Positions 43,352 through 54,257 of a stretch of DNA of 64,000 bases are shown in pieces (position 1 is the stretch's first letter; each line of letters starts with the position of its first letter). The notes beneath the pieces are model-generated. The model saw nothing but the letters and a program-made list of their open reading frames with translations. It made no database searches and was not told the DNA's origin. The stretch lies in NCBI GenBank assembly GCA_004323695.1, contig SCRU01000173.1:1-64000 (forward strand), read 5' to 3'. This DNA is from Burkholderiaceae bacterium. Lineage in GTDB: Bacteria > Pseudomonadota > Gammaproteobacteria > Burkholderiales > Burkholderiaceae_C. The position numbers and the translations under genes were made by a program.

Positions 43352-44365
43352 TCATTTAACTGCCTCGGCCATGTCGAGCAGCTTCTGGCCGTCCTTCACC
43401 TGCGCGGCGAAGTCCTTGTAGGCACTTTGCTGCGCGACCTTCTTCCATTCAAGGAATTGCTGCTCGTTCATCTGCAGGACCTTGGCGCCGGCCTTGCCGT
43501 AGACCTCGGCGACCTTCTCGTCGTCGGCCTTGCAGGCGTCGAGCGCGTACTTCTGCAGCGAATGGCCTACGTCCATGACGATCTTCTGCTGCTCGGGCGT
43601 CAGCTTGTCGTAGGTGGCCTTGGACATCAGCAGCGGCTCGAACATGTACCAGAAGCTGTGGTCCTGCGCGGTTGTCACGTACTTGGCCACCTCTTGCAGG
43701 CGGAAGCTCATCAGGGATGCGCTAGAGGTCCACAGCGCGTCAACCACGCCCGACTGCATCGCGCTGTAGGTTTCGTTCGACGGGAACGTCGCGATCGAGG
43801 CGCCGGCGGCCTGCAGCATCAGCTCGATCATCTTGCCGGCGCCGCGCACCTTCAGACCCTTGACGTCGGGCGGCACCAAGATCGGGTGGTCACGCGACGC
43901 CACGCCGCCGCCCTGCCAGACCCAGGTGACGAGGATGACGCCGTGGTCGCTGAGGTACTTCTCGAGCCATTTGCCGATGTCGGCGTTCTCCCAGTCATAG
44001 GCCTGCTTGTAATTCTTGATCAGCGCCGGCATCAGTGTCAGGTTGACCGCGGGCAGCTTGCCGCCCGAATAGGCCAGCGGATAGACCGTCATGTCGAGTG
44101 CACCACTCTGCAGCGCATCGAACTGCTGCGTCGCCTTGTAGAGCGACGCGCCCGGGTAGATCTGGAACTTCAGCTGGCCGTTGGTGCGCTTCTCGACCTC
44201 CTGCGCGAAGCGCCGCGCGATAGTGTCGCGGAAGTCAGTGTTGGCCGGAAACTGATGCGAGATCTTCAGCACCATCGGACCGGCCGCCAGCGCGGGCGGA
44301 ACCGCAAATGCAGCACAGGCGGCAATCAAGCCGGCCGCCGCCGCGACGCAAAAACCTCGCTTCAT
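43352..44365 (-). CDS. TRAP transporter substrate-binding protein (DctP family)
   Basis: Signal peptide plus LKISHQFPANTDFRDTIARRFAQEVEKRTNGQLKFQIYPGASLYK. Confidence 0.94.
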   Translation of the reverse strand: MKRGFCVAAAAGLIAACAAFAVPPALAAGPMVLKISHQFPANTDFRDTIARRFAQEVEKRTNGQLKFQIYPGASLYKATQQFDALQSGALDMTVYPLAYSGGKLPAVNLTLMPALIKNYKQAYDWENADIGKWLEKYLSDHGVILVTWVWQGGGVASRDHPILVPPDVKGLKVRGAGKMIELMLQAAGASIATFPSNETYSAMQSGVVDALWTSSASLMSFRLQEVAKYVTTAQDHSFWYMFEPLLMSKATYDKLTPEQQKIVMDVGHSLQKYALDACKADDEKVAEVYGKAGAKVLQMNEQQFLEWKKVAQQSAYKDFAAQVKDGQKLLDMAEAVK

Positions 44366-44463
44366 GATGCTGTCTCCTTGATCGGGTGGTCCTGGGCGCT
44401 CAGTGCGGGCTGTGGCGTTACAGCGCATGCGGCTATGGGCTATCGCAGCACGCCCTCTTACGT

Positions 44464-44475
44464 TATGTATACATA
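44464..44475. promoter_or_regulatory. palindromic operator-like site TATGTATACATA upstream of the TRAP operon
   Basis: Perfect 12-bp palindrome about 100 bp upstream of the dctP start. Confidence 0.45.
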
Positions 44476-45112
44476 CAATATGACAGTTTTGCATGGCCAC
44501 GACCTCAGGAGATACCCGTATTCCCGAACAAGCATGCCCAGACCCGCATGCAGCCGTGGCGGGTGAGGCAGAGCCGGCCTCGTGTCTCAAAGTCTCACGG
44601 ACCCTGATCCGCGAGGCGTTGAGCCTTCCCCTGGCTGGGAGCTTGATTGAAGCGGGCCCGCCGCTGGCTGCAATCGCGGCGCCTTCCCGGGTGCGTCCAG
44701 GCGATCCGGGTTGACCGTCTGAAACAAAATGGAGCCGTGCTGCCGAGCAAGTGCGGGGGCGGATTGTCAGGGTGTAGTCGCCCTTGGTGGTTTGTCTGGC
44801 TGACCCGCGAACACCAGTTGCCCGCAACTGTTCAAGGCGATCAGGACCCCGTGTGTTCTTGGTGATCAGGTCGCACTGACGCAGACCCTGGATTGGGTCG
44901 GTGCCCGGACATCGCAGTCCAGCACCTTCGCGTTGGCGGCCGGCGGCGCAGCAGACGTGGTAGCTGCGAGCGACGTTGCGCGCAAGAGCAATTTGCGTTT
45001 GACCATCGAGAGGCAGTACGACTCCGATGACCTGTTCTTTGTGCGCCACAGAGTGGGCAGCGAAGAATGGAGCGCCGACGGTTTCACCAAGCTGGCCTGA
45101 AGTGGCTCAAGG

Positions 45113-46573
45113 TCAGGCCCGCACCGAGATAGCCGGCACGGTTCTGGGCCGGACGGTGGCCATCGCGTAATAGACCACGCCGCCAATCGCCACCCCGAAG
45201 AACCAGCCGTAAGTGACCCACCACGAAGGCAGCAGATCGGTCAGGTTCGGCAGGATGCTGGAAAACAGGGCGCCGATGGCGGTGGCGATCAGCGCGTTGA
45301 TGTTCCAGCCGCCCTCGTAGCGGTATTCGCCGTTCTCGTCGTACAGCGCCGCGACGTTGAGGGCCCCCTTCGCGACGAGGTAATAGTCCACCAGGATGAT
45401 GCCCAGCAGGGGGCCCATCGTCGCGCCGATGGCATTCACGAAATGCGACGCGTTGCCGTCCCATGGCGCGAACGGGTAGAGCACCAGCGCGATGAGCGCG
45501 GCGATGTAGCCACCCTTCTTGAAGCTGATCTGGCGCGGGAAGACGTTGGAGAAGTCGAACGCCGGCGAGACGAAGTTGGCGACCACGTTGATGCCCAGCG
45601 TCGCCACGGCAAAAGTCAGCGCGGCCAGCGCGGCGAGAAACCAGCTGTCGAACTTGGCCGAGATCTGCTCGGGGTGCAGCAGTACCTCGCCGTAGACCTG
45701 AAACGCCGCGATGGTGGTGATGCCGGCGACCAGCGAGAACAGCAGCAGATTCACCGGCAGACCCCACAGGTTGCCTTTGGTGATTGCGTCCTTGTTCCTG
45801 GCGTAGCGCGAGAAGTCGCAGAAGTTCAGGTACAGCGCCGCGAAGTAGGTGACCCAGGTCGCGCCCACGGCCATCAGCGCCCAGAACGAGCCGGGCTTGC
45901 CGGTTACGCCCACGTCGCTGGTTTTCTCCAGCAGTACCGCCTGGGGAATGTTGTGGGCGAATGAAAAGCCACCCGCCTTGACGCACAGGCCAATGGCCAG
46001 AATCAGCATCGCGACCCACACGGCGGGGCCGGCCCAGTCCTGGAACTTGCGCACGGTCTCCATGCCGTTCTGGATGATCAGCAGCTGCAGCGCCCAGACC
46101 ACGACGTAGCAGATCACCTCGAGGCCCGAATGCCCAAGCCAGTGGGTGTTCTGCTGGAAGTGCATCATGGCATCGGAGCGCGTCAGCAGCGCCACGATGG
46201 CGCCGGACGCCGCAGCCGTCTGCGCGCCGTACCAGAAGCAGGCCACGATGGCGCGCACCAGCGCCGGCAGGTTCGCGCCCCAGACGCCAAACGAGGCGCG
46301 CGCCAGCACCGGGTACGGCACGCCGGTCTTCTCGCCCGCGTAGCCGACCAGGCTCATGAGCGCGAAGATGATGAGTGAACCGAGTCCGATGGCGACGATG
46401 AAGTTGAGGAAGGTGCCGCACAGCAGGAACAAGCTGGCCGCGAGGTAGTAGCCCCACAGGCTGTGCACGTCCGAGGTCCAGACGTTGAAAATGCTGAAGG
46501 CGCCCCAGCGGCGATCCCGGGCGGGCGCCAGGTCTTCGTTGTACAGGCCGGGCGACGGATTGTGAATGTCCAC
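45113..46573 (-). CDS. NCS1 family nucleobase/hydantoin:cation symporter
   Basis: SPGLYNEDLAPARDRRWGAFSIFNVWTSDVHSLWGY; GTG start preceded by GGAGAG; ORF stays open to 46633. Confidence 0.9.
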   Translation of the reverse strand: MDIHNPSPGLYNEDLAPARDRRWGAFSIFNVWTSDVHSLWGYYLAASLFLLCGTFLNFIVAIGLGSLIIFALMSLVGYAGEKTGVPYPVLARASFGVWGANLPALVRAIVACFWYGAQTAAASGAIVALLTRSDAMMHFQQNTHWLGHSGLEVICYVVVWALQLLIIQNGMETVRKFQDWAGPAVWVAMLILAIGLCVKAGGFSFAHNIPQAVLLEKTSDVGVTGKPGSFWALMAVGATWVTYFAALYLNFCDFSRYARNKDAITKGNLWGLPVNLLLFSLVAGITTIAAFQVYGEVLLHPEQISAKFDSWFLAALAALTFAVATLGINVVANFVSPAFDFSNVFPRQISFKKGGYIAALIALVLYPFAPWDGNASHFVNAIGATMGPLLGIILVDYYLVAKGALNVAALYDENGEYRYEGGWNINALIATAIGALFSSILPNLTDLLPSWWVTYGWFFGVAIGGVVYYAMATVRPRTVPAISVRA

Positions 46574-46647
46574 GAATTCTCTCCAATCGGTTGAAAATAC
46601 AGACGGCGCAAGATGCGTCGTGGGCATCCGCAACGCTGCCAGCGGAA

Positions 46648-46685
46648 TTTCTGTATACGGAATAACTTATGAACTGTATACAGTT
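46648..46685. promoter_or_regulatory. tandem palindromes CTGTATACGG / AACTGTATACAGTT upstream of the NCS1 gene
   Basis: Two CTGTATAC-core palindromes spaced 23 bp apart. Confidence 0.5.
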
Positions 46686-46754
46686 TGGTTTATCCCAATT
46701 GCGTATTTACCCTTAGAGAGGGCCTATTCCTCGCAAAACTCTTTGAACCAGAAG

Positions 46755-48239
46755 TCATGTATCGGGCGCCGGAGCGCCCATGAAATGTGGCTCCAGCGCC
46801 GGGTAGAGTGAGCGAAAGCGCCGGTGGCGCAGTTGCAGCATGGCGGCCGCGATGGGATCGGGCTCGAATAGCTGTCCGCCCTGTGGCGGGTGGCACACCT
46901 GGGCCTCGTGGCCACCCGCCGCCAGCCATCCCAGCCGGGCTGCTCCCACCGCAGCCGCCGCATGCGCACCCTCGTGCCGGCGCAATCCGCAGCCCAGGCC
47001 GGACGCCAGCAACTGCGCCCACAGGTCGCTGCGGGCACCTCCGCCCACCAGGGCCAGTTCATGCACCTGGGGGCCATCGCCGCGCATGGCGGCGAAGCCA
47101 TCCATGAGTCCAAAACTCACGCCTTCGATCACGGCATAACCCATGTCGCCCGCGTCATGCTCCTGCCGCAGTCCCGTGAACGAGGCGCTGGCCTGCGCGT
47201 TGTTGTGCGGTGTGCGTTCGCCCGACAGATAGGGCAGAAACAGCGGCGCCTGCGCGCGCCGTGCCGCCGACAGTTGCGCCGCCTGGGCCAGCAGCACCGC
47301 TTCGCTGGTCTGCCCGGCCAGCCGCGTGGCCCAGGACAATGCGCTCGCGGCGCTCAGCATGACGGACATCTGGTGCCACCGACCCGGCAGTGCATGCGCA
47401 AAGGCATGCACGGCCTGCGCGGGTGCCGGGCGAAAGACATCGGTCGCCAGAAAGATCACGCCCGAGGTGCCCAGCGAGACAAAGCCTCCGCCCGCACGCA
47501 CCACGCCCATGCCCACGGCACTGGCGGCGTTGTCGCCCGCGCCGCCGGCCACGATCACCCCCGCGGGCAGTCCCCACCGCTGTGCAACTTCGGCGCGCAC
47601 CACGCCGCAGGCCGCACTGCCCTCCACCAGGCGAGGCATATGCGCCAGCGTCAGGCCGCAAGCCTGCAACATCGTCTCGCTCCAGCACCGCGCCTCGACA
47701 TCCAGCCAGAGCGTGCCGGAAGCATCGGACATGTCGCTCACCGCCTCGCCGGTCAGGCGCAGCCGCAGCCAGTCCTTGGGCAGCAGCACGGTGCGGATTT
47801 GTGCGAACACGTCCGGCTCGTGTTGACGCACCCACAGCAGTTTGGGGGCCGTGAAGCCGGGCATCGCCAGGTTCCCGGTGATGGTGCGGGACTGCGGCAC
47901 GGCGGCCTCCAGGTGCGCGCACTGTGCGAAAGCGCGGCCATCGTTCCACAGTATCGCCGGCCGCAACACGCGCCGGTGCGCGTCGAGCAGCACGGCACCG
48001 TGCATCTGGCCCGACAGGCCAAGTGCGCGCACCCGCGCCAATGCAGAGGGCGCGGCGTGACGCAACCCCTGCATGGCATGGTCCAGCGCCTGCCACCAGG
48101 CCCACGGATCCTGTTCGCTCCAAAGGGGATGCGGACGCGAGACCTGCAGCGGCGCATCGGCCACCGCGACGATCCGGTGGGCCTCGTCCAGCAGCACCGC
48201 CTTGACGCCCGAGGTGCCCAGATCGATGCCGAGGTACAT
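46755..48239 (-). CDS. xylB: xylulokinase
   Basis: MYLGIDLGTSGVKAVLLDE, GLSGQMHGAVLLD, YLSGERTPHNNA. Confidence 0.94.
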   Translation of the reverse strand: MYLGIDLGTSGVKAVLLDEAHRIVAVADAPLQVSRPHPLWSEQDPWAWWQALDHAMQGLRHAAPSALARVRALGLSGQMHGAVLLDAHRRVLRPAILWNDGRAFAQCAHLEAAVPQSRTITGNLAMPGFTAPKLLWVRQHEPDVFAQIRTVLLPKDWLRLRLTGEAVSDMSDASGTLWLDVEARCWSETMLQACGLTLAHMPRLVEGSAACGVVRAEVAQRWGLPAGVIVAGGAGDNAASAVGMGVVRAGGGFVSLGTSGVIFLATDVFRPAPAQAVHAFAHALPGRWHQMSVMLSAASALSWATRLAGQTSEAVLLAQAAQLSAARRAQAPLFLPYLSGERTPHNNAQASASFTGLRQEHDAGDMGYAVIEGVSFGLMDGFAAMRGDGPQVHELALVGGGARSDLWAQLLASGLGCGLRRHEGAHAAAAVGAARLGWLAAGGHEAQVCHPPQGGQLFEPDPIAAAMLQLRHRRFRSLYPALEPHFMGAPAPDT

Positions 48240-48243
48240 GGCA

Positions 48244-49179
48244 TCAGTGCCTGGTGCCAAAGCGGCCGTCCACCTGGCGCCGGAATTCCCCGGGTGTCAT
48301 GCCCTTGAAGTCGAGAAAGCGGCGGTTGAAATTGGCCACGTTGTTGAAGCCGACCTCGTAGCAGATGTGGGTGATGTACCGATCCGTCTCCATCAGCAGC
48401 TGGCACGCCCGGTTGATGCGCACCTGGTTCACGAAGTCGGTGAAGGTGTTGCCCGTGGCACGGCGAAAAAAGCGGGAGAAGCGGCTCTCGCTCATGCCCA
48501 GTTCCGCCGCGAGCTGGGCGGCCGGCAGCGGCTGCGCCGGATCGTTCGTGAGGCGCCGCAGGATCGCATCGATCTGGCGCAGTTCGGTGTCGTTGTCTTC
48601 GCTTTGCAACTGCGCGTGCGACAGCAACCGGTAATCGGTGCAGCGGGCCAGCTCGCCGAGAAACTCGCAGAACGCGCCGAGGCGCCCCAGCCCGCGCGCG
48701 GCCTTCACTTTGTGCCAATGCTCCACCGCGCGGTCGGACAGTCCAAAGAACTCGATGCCGTTGCGCGCGCGCTCCAGCAACGGCATCAATTCGGCGAGTT
48801 CCGGCAAATGTTCGGCGGCCTGCGCGATGGGCGCGTGCGGGAACTGGATCACCAGGTCGCGCTGTTCAATGCCGCCCTCGGGCAGGTCCAGCGAAATCCA
48901 GTTGTGCGGCAAGCGCGGGCCGGTCAGCACCAGATGCCCCGGCTGGAAATAACCGATGTAGTCGCCCACGAAAGTCTTGCCCGACGATGCCACGATCAGG
49001 TGCAGTTCGTATTCGTCATGGTAGTGCCAGCGCGCCAGCGGCGTGGGGAAGCCGTGCGCCAGGCAGCGGATGGACCCCACCGTCTCGGGCGGTTCATAAC
49101 CGAGTTCGGGGCTGCGCGCGCGGTCGTGCTCCAGCTCGGGCTGGCGCTGGCGCGGCAGGGTGTGATGGCGTGCGGGCAT
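48244..49179 (-). CDS. AraC family transcriptional regulator
   Basis: C-terminal double HTH FRRATGNTFTDFVNQVRINRACQLLMETDRYITHICYEVGFNNVANFNRRFLDFKGMTPGEFRR. Confidence 0.93.
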   Translation of the reverse strand: MPARHHTLPRQRQPELEHDRARSPELGYEPPETVGSIRCLAHGFPTPLARWHYHDEYELHLIVASSGKTFVGDYIGYFQPGHLVLTGPRLPHNWISLDLPEGGIEQRDLVIQFPHAPIAQAAEHLPELAELMPLLERARNGIEFFGLSDRAVEHWHKVKAARGLGRLGAFCEFLGELARCTDYRLLSHAQLQSEDNDTELRQIDAILRRLTNDPAQPLPAAQLAAELGMSESRFSRFFRRATGNTFTDFVNQVRINRACQLLMETDRYITHICYEVGFNNVANFNRRFLDFKGMTPGEFRRQVDGRFGTRH

Positions 49180-49214
49180 GGCGGTGAGAAAGCGCTGAGG
49201 TGCTCGGCAATAGC

Positions 49215-50000
49215 CTAGCTCATGACGGAGCCACCGTCCACATTGAGGGTTTGCGCCGTGATGTACGAGGATTCGTCGCTGGCCAGAAAGACGGCGGCGC
49301 CCGCAATGTCCGCCGGCGCGCCCATGTAGCCCAGCGGCACCGCGAGGCCGACCTGCCTTTTCTTTTCACCGAGGGGCAGGTTCTCGTAACGCGCGAAAAG
49401 CGCATCCACCTGCTGCCACATGGGCGTGTCGATGACGCCCGGCGAGATGGCATTCACGCGGATGCGGTGCGGCGCCATCGCGAGCGCGGCGCTCTGGGTG
49501 TAGCTGATTACCGCGGCCTTGCTCGCGCAGTAATGCGCCACCAGCGCCTCGCCGCGCCGTCCGGCCTGCGAGGCCATGTTGATAACGGCGCCATGCACAC
49601 CATGCTCGACCATGCGTGCCAGCACCTTCTGCATCACGAAGAACATGCCCTTGACGTTGACCGCGAACAGGCGGTCGTACATGGCTTCGTCGGACTCCAG
49701 CAGCGGCGCCAGGGCGAACACGGCGGCGTTGTTGAACAGCACGTCCGGCACGCCAAAGCGGCTCACCGCGGTTTCCAGTAGAGCCTCGATCTGGTCCGGC
49801 CGGGTGATGTCGGCGGTCACGTACTGCAGGCGAGCCGCATGTTCCTTCAGTAGCGACGCCAGCGCGGGGGGCGCGGTGGACCCGATATCGGCCACCGTGC
49901 AGCGTGCGCCCTGTGCCAGATAGGCTTCGGCGACGGCCAGGCCAATACCTCCACCGGCGCCGGTCAGCAGGGCGTGCCTATTCTGCAAACGTGCGCTCAT
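49215..50000 (-). CDS. SDR family polyol dehydrogenase (L-iditol 2-dehydrogenase-like)
   Basis: LLTGAGGGIGLAVAEAYLAQGARCTVADI, YCASKAAVISYTQSAALAMAPHRIRVNAISPGVIDTPMW. Confidence 0.88.
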   Translation of the reverse strand: MSARLQNRHALLTGAGGGIGLAVAEAYLAQGARCTVADIGSTAPPALASLLKEHAARLQYVTADITRPDQIEALLETAVSRFGVPDVLFNNAAVFALAPLLESDEAMYDRLFAVNVKGMFFVMQKVLARMVEHGVHGAVINMASQAGRRGEALVAHYCASKAAVISYTQSAALAMAPHRIRVNAISPGVIDTPMWQQVDALFARYENLPLGEKKRQVGLAVPLGYMGAPADIAGAAVFLASDESSYITAQTLNVDGGSVMS

Positions 50001-51418
50001 GCATGCCCCTTTTCAAAATCCAGAACCCGTTGTGCGGCGTGGCGCAATGCGTTGCGCAGCATCTCGTTGCCGGCCAGCTCGCCCCACAGGCCGGTGTCGG
50101 CGCTGATGGCGGCGACCGGATCCGCGCTCGCGCAGATGGCGTGCGCGGTATCCGGGTTCATGCCCTGGTCCTCGTAGGTGTAGGCCAGCGCGCCGCGATG
50201 CCAGCGCTGCAGGAACGCAAGGAACAATGCCGGCAGCACGGCCACGCTGTCTATCGTCTGGCCCTGCGCCAGCCGCTCGCGCACGGTGGGTGCGATGAAG
50301 CCCGGAATTTTCGAGAAACCATCCATCGCGACACGCTGATTCGTGTCGCGCAGCGCCGCGTTGCCAAAACGCTCCAGCACCACATCGCGGTAGTCCGGCA
50401 AGTCGACGGGACTGCGCCTGCCGGATTGGGTCAGGCACGGAATGACATCGTGCGTGACGTAGTCCCAGGCCATCTGACGGATTTGCGGCACGCGCGTGCC
50501 CTCGTGGATGAATCGCAGTCCGATCAACGTGCCGGCCCAGGCGACGCAGCTGTGCGTTGCGTTCAGGACCCGGATCTTGGCCTCTTCGTAGGGCGCGACC
50601 GAATCGACCATCTGCACGCCCACGCGCTCCCATTCGGGCCGGCCTGCGAGGAAGTCGTCTTCAATCACCCACTGGATGAAGGTCTCCGCTGTGACGGGCG
50701 CAGCGTCGGTCCAGCCGGTGGCCTGACGTACGCGCTCGCGCAGCTCGGGCGGTGGACGCGGCGTGATGCGGTCCACCATCGCGTTTGGGCAGGTGGTGTT
50801 GGCGCGCACCCATTCAAGCAGCGCGGCGTCGCCGCAGCGGTCAATGAATTCCAGCAGGCCGCCGCGAAAGCGATGGCCGTTGTGGCGCAGGTTGTCGCAG
50901 CACAGCAGCGTGACCGGACCGGCGTTGCCGGCGCGACGCGCCCGCAGGATGGCGCAGACCGCGCCGTAGATGGTTTGCCCAGCCTCGCCGCGCCGCACGC
51001 GATCGATGTCGCTCGCGAGGTCGGCAAAACCCAGGTCGAGTTTGTCGTGCAGGTCCAGGTAGTAGCCAGCCTCGGTCACGGTAAAAGAAATCACGCGGGT
51101 GGCCGCATGGGCGCCGCGCGCGATCAGTGAGGCCAGCGTCGGCTCGAACGCCAGCACCTCGCGGATCGCCTCGATGCGCTGATAGCGGTACTCGCCAGCG
51201 GGTGATACGGTTTCCAGCGTGTAGCGTCCGCCCTGTGCCTGCAGCGCAGACAGCAGTTCCGTCGTATCGGGGCGCAGGTTACCCCCCGAGAACGACCAGC
51301 GTGCGTCACCGGCATCGATGAGTTGCTGCAGATAGACCGCCTGGTGAGCGCGGTGAAAGGAGCCAAGCCCAAGATGGAGCACCACGTAGGGAGTGGCTGG
51401 CGCTGCTGCAATTGACAC
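49997..51418 (-). CDS. mannitol dehydrogenase family protein
   Basis: HLGLGSFHRAHQAVYLQQLIDAGDARWSFSGGNLR, MVDRITPRP. Confidence 0.94.
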   Translation of the reverse strand: MSIAAAPATPYVVLHLGLGSFHRAHQAVYLQQLIDAGDARWSFSGGNLRPDTTELLSALQAQGGRYTLETVSPAGEYRYQRIEAIREVLAFEPTLASLIARGAHAATRVISFTVTEAGYYLDLHDKLDLGFADLASDIDRVRRGEAGQTIYGAVCAILRARRAGNAGPVTLLCCDNLRHNGHRFRGGLLEFIDRCGDAALLEWVRANTTCPNAMVDRITPRPPPELRERVRQATGWTDAAPVTAETFIQWVIEDDFLAGRPEWERVGVQMVDSVAPYEEAKIRVLNATHSCVAWAGTLIGLRFIHEGTRVPQIRQMAWDYVTHDVIPCLTQSGRRSPVDLPDYRDVVLERFGNAALRDTNQRVAMDGFSKIPGFIAPTVRERLAQGQTIDSVAVLPALFLAFLQRWHRGALAYTYEDQGMNPDTAHAICASADPVAAISADTGLWGELAGNEMLRNALRHAAQRVLDFEKGHA

Positions 51419-51439
51419 GTCAAATTCTCCGGAAAATTC

Positions 51440-52471
<1,032 letters not shown>

Positions 52472-52490
52472 GGAGGGTCTCCTTGTGGGG

Positions 52491-53315
52491 TTATTTCACG
52501 GCGCCGAAGGTCAGCCCCTGGACGAGTTGTTTCTGGCACAGCCAGCCAAACACGATGATGGGCGCGATCGCCATGGTCGAAGCCGCCGACAGCTTGGCCC
52601 AGAACAGGCCTTCGGGGCTGGAATAGGAGGCGATCATGACGGCCAGCGTGCCGGCTTTCGCCGAGGTCAGGTTCAGTGCCCAGAAAGCCTCGTTCCAGCT
52701 CAGCACCAGGCACAGCAGTCCGGTGGAGGCGAGCCCGCCAATGGTCAGTGGCAGCACGACGTGGCGGAATTCCTTCCAGAGGCTGGCGCCGTCCATGCGC
52801 GCCGCCTCGAGAATTTCGCCGGGGACTTCCTTGTAGTTCGTGAAGAGTATCCAGACCATGATGGGAAGGTTCGACAGCGTGTACACGATGATCAGCGCCG
52901 GCACCGAGTCCAGCATGCCGGCGGTCTGACACATCACGTAGACAGGTATCAGCGCGCCCACGGCCGGCATCATCTTGGTCGAGAGCATCCACAGCAGGAT
53001 GTCGCGGGTGTGCCGGGTCTTGAAAAACGCCATCGAATAGGCTGCCGGTACTGCAATCAGCAGGCCCAGAACCGTCGAGCCCAGGCTGGTGTAGAGAGAG
53101 TTGCGCGCAAACAGCAGGTAATCGCTGCGCTGCTGCACCAGACTGAAGTTCTCCAGGGTCGGATGGAACACGAACAGTGGCGGCACGTGGATCGCCTGCA
53201 GTTCGGTCTTGAACGACGTCAGGAACACCCAGCCGAGCGGAAAGAACAGCAGCAGAGTCACGACCCAGGCGACCAGGGTGCGCAGCGTCACGGGCAGAAG
53301 ATTGCGGGGTGGCAT
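52491..53315 (-). CDS. carbohydrate ABC transporter permease
   Basis: EAARMDGASLWKEFRHVVLPLTIGGLASTGLLCLVLSWNEAFWAL EAA motif. Confidence 0.93.
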   Translation of the reverse strand: MPPRNLLPVTLRTLVAWVVTLLLFFPLGWVFLTSFKTELQAIHVPPLFVFHPTLENFSLVQQRSDYLLFARNSLYTSLGSTVLGLLIAVPAAYSMAFFKTRHTRDILLWMLSTKMMPAVGALIPVYVMCQTAGMLDSVPALIIVYTLSNLPIMVWILFTNYKEVPGEILEAARMDGASLWKEFRHVVLPLTIGGLASTGLLCLVLSWNEAFWALNLTSAKAGTLAVMIASYSSPEGLFWAKLSAASTMAIAPIIVFGWLCQKQLVQGLTFGAVK

Positions 53316-53327
53316 GGTGTGTCCCTT

Positions 53328-54185
53328 TCAGTCCAGGTTCTTGCCGATGATGCGGACCAGGAAGACCGCCACGATGTTCGCCAGGATGACCGCGAACACT
53401 GCGCCGGCCGATGCGACGCCCACATTGAAACCCAGCAGCGCCTGCTTGTAGATCATGTACGTAATGTTGGTGCTCGCATTGCCGGGCCCGCCGCTGGTGG
53501 TGATGGCGATCTCGGCATAGATGCTGAGCAGGAAGATCATCTCGATCATGATCACCACCGACATCGGCCGGCCCAGGTGCGGCAGCGTGAGGTACCAGAA
53601 GCGCTGGCGTGCGCTGGCGCCGTCCATGCGGGCCGCTTCCATCTGCTCACGGTCGAGCGACTGCAGGGAGGTGATGAAGATCAGGCAGGCGAACGGTAGC
53701 CACTGCCAGGCGACGATGATGATGACCGACAGCAAGGGCCAGTTGGTCATCCAGTCCACCGGCGTCGCGCCAAAGGCGCGCCAGACATCCGCCAGCACGC
53801 CGTAGATCGGGTTCATCATCATGTTCTTCCACAGCAGCGCGTTTACCGTGGGCATGACGAAAAACGGGGAGATCAGCAGCACACGCACGATGCCACGCCC
53901 CGGGAACGGTTCGTTGACTAGCAATGCCAGCAACACCCCGAACACGACCGTGATCGCGATTACGCTGCCGATCAGCAGCAAGGTGTTCCACACCGCAGGC
54001 CAGAAATCCGGATCCGTCACGAAGTACCGGAAATCATTGATTCCGGCAAACGTGTGCGCGCCCGGCTCCAGAAGGTTGTAGTTGACGAACGCGTAATACA
54101 GCGTCATCACCAGCGGCACGATCATCCACAGGAAGAGCGTGAGCACGGCGGGCGCCATCAGCGCCCTGGGCATCAGTCGTTTCAT
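53328..54185 (-). CDS. sugar ABC transporter permease
   Basis: MEAARMDGASARQRFWYLTLPHLGRPMSVVIMIEMIFLLSIYAEI EAA motif. Confidence 0.93.
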   Translation of the reverse strand: MKRLMPRALMAPAVLTLFLWMIVPLVMTLYYAFVNYNLLEPGAHTFAGINDFRYFVTDPDFWPAVWNTLLLIGSVIAITVVFGVLLALLVNEPFPGRGIVRVLLISPFFVMPTVNALLWKNMMMNPIYGVLADVWRAFGATPVDWMTNWPLLSVIIIVAWQWLPFACLIFITSLQSLDREQMEAARMDGASARQRFWYLTLPHLGRPMSVVIMIEMIFLLSIYAEIAITTSGGPGNASTNITYMIYKQALLGFNVGVASAGAVFAVILANIVAVFLVRIIGKNLD

Positions 54186-54212
54186 GGCGGTGGTCCCGTT
54201 GGGTGACAGGGG

Positions 54213-54247
54213 ACGCCGGGCAGGCGCTCGCGCAGCCCGCCTGGCGT
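54213..54247 (-). other. hairpin between substrate-binding and permease genes of the polyol operon
   Basis: ACGCCGGGCAGG ... CCCGCCTGGCGT imperfect stem. Confidence 0.5.
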
Positions 54248-54257
54248 GTTTGCTTTA

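Noticed and set aside
46890-48308. 472-aa + strand ORF opposite xylB
   Set aside because: His/Arg/Gln-rich antisense translation with no domain; xylB is clear on the other strand
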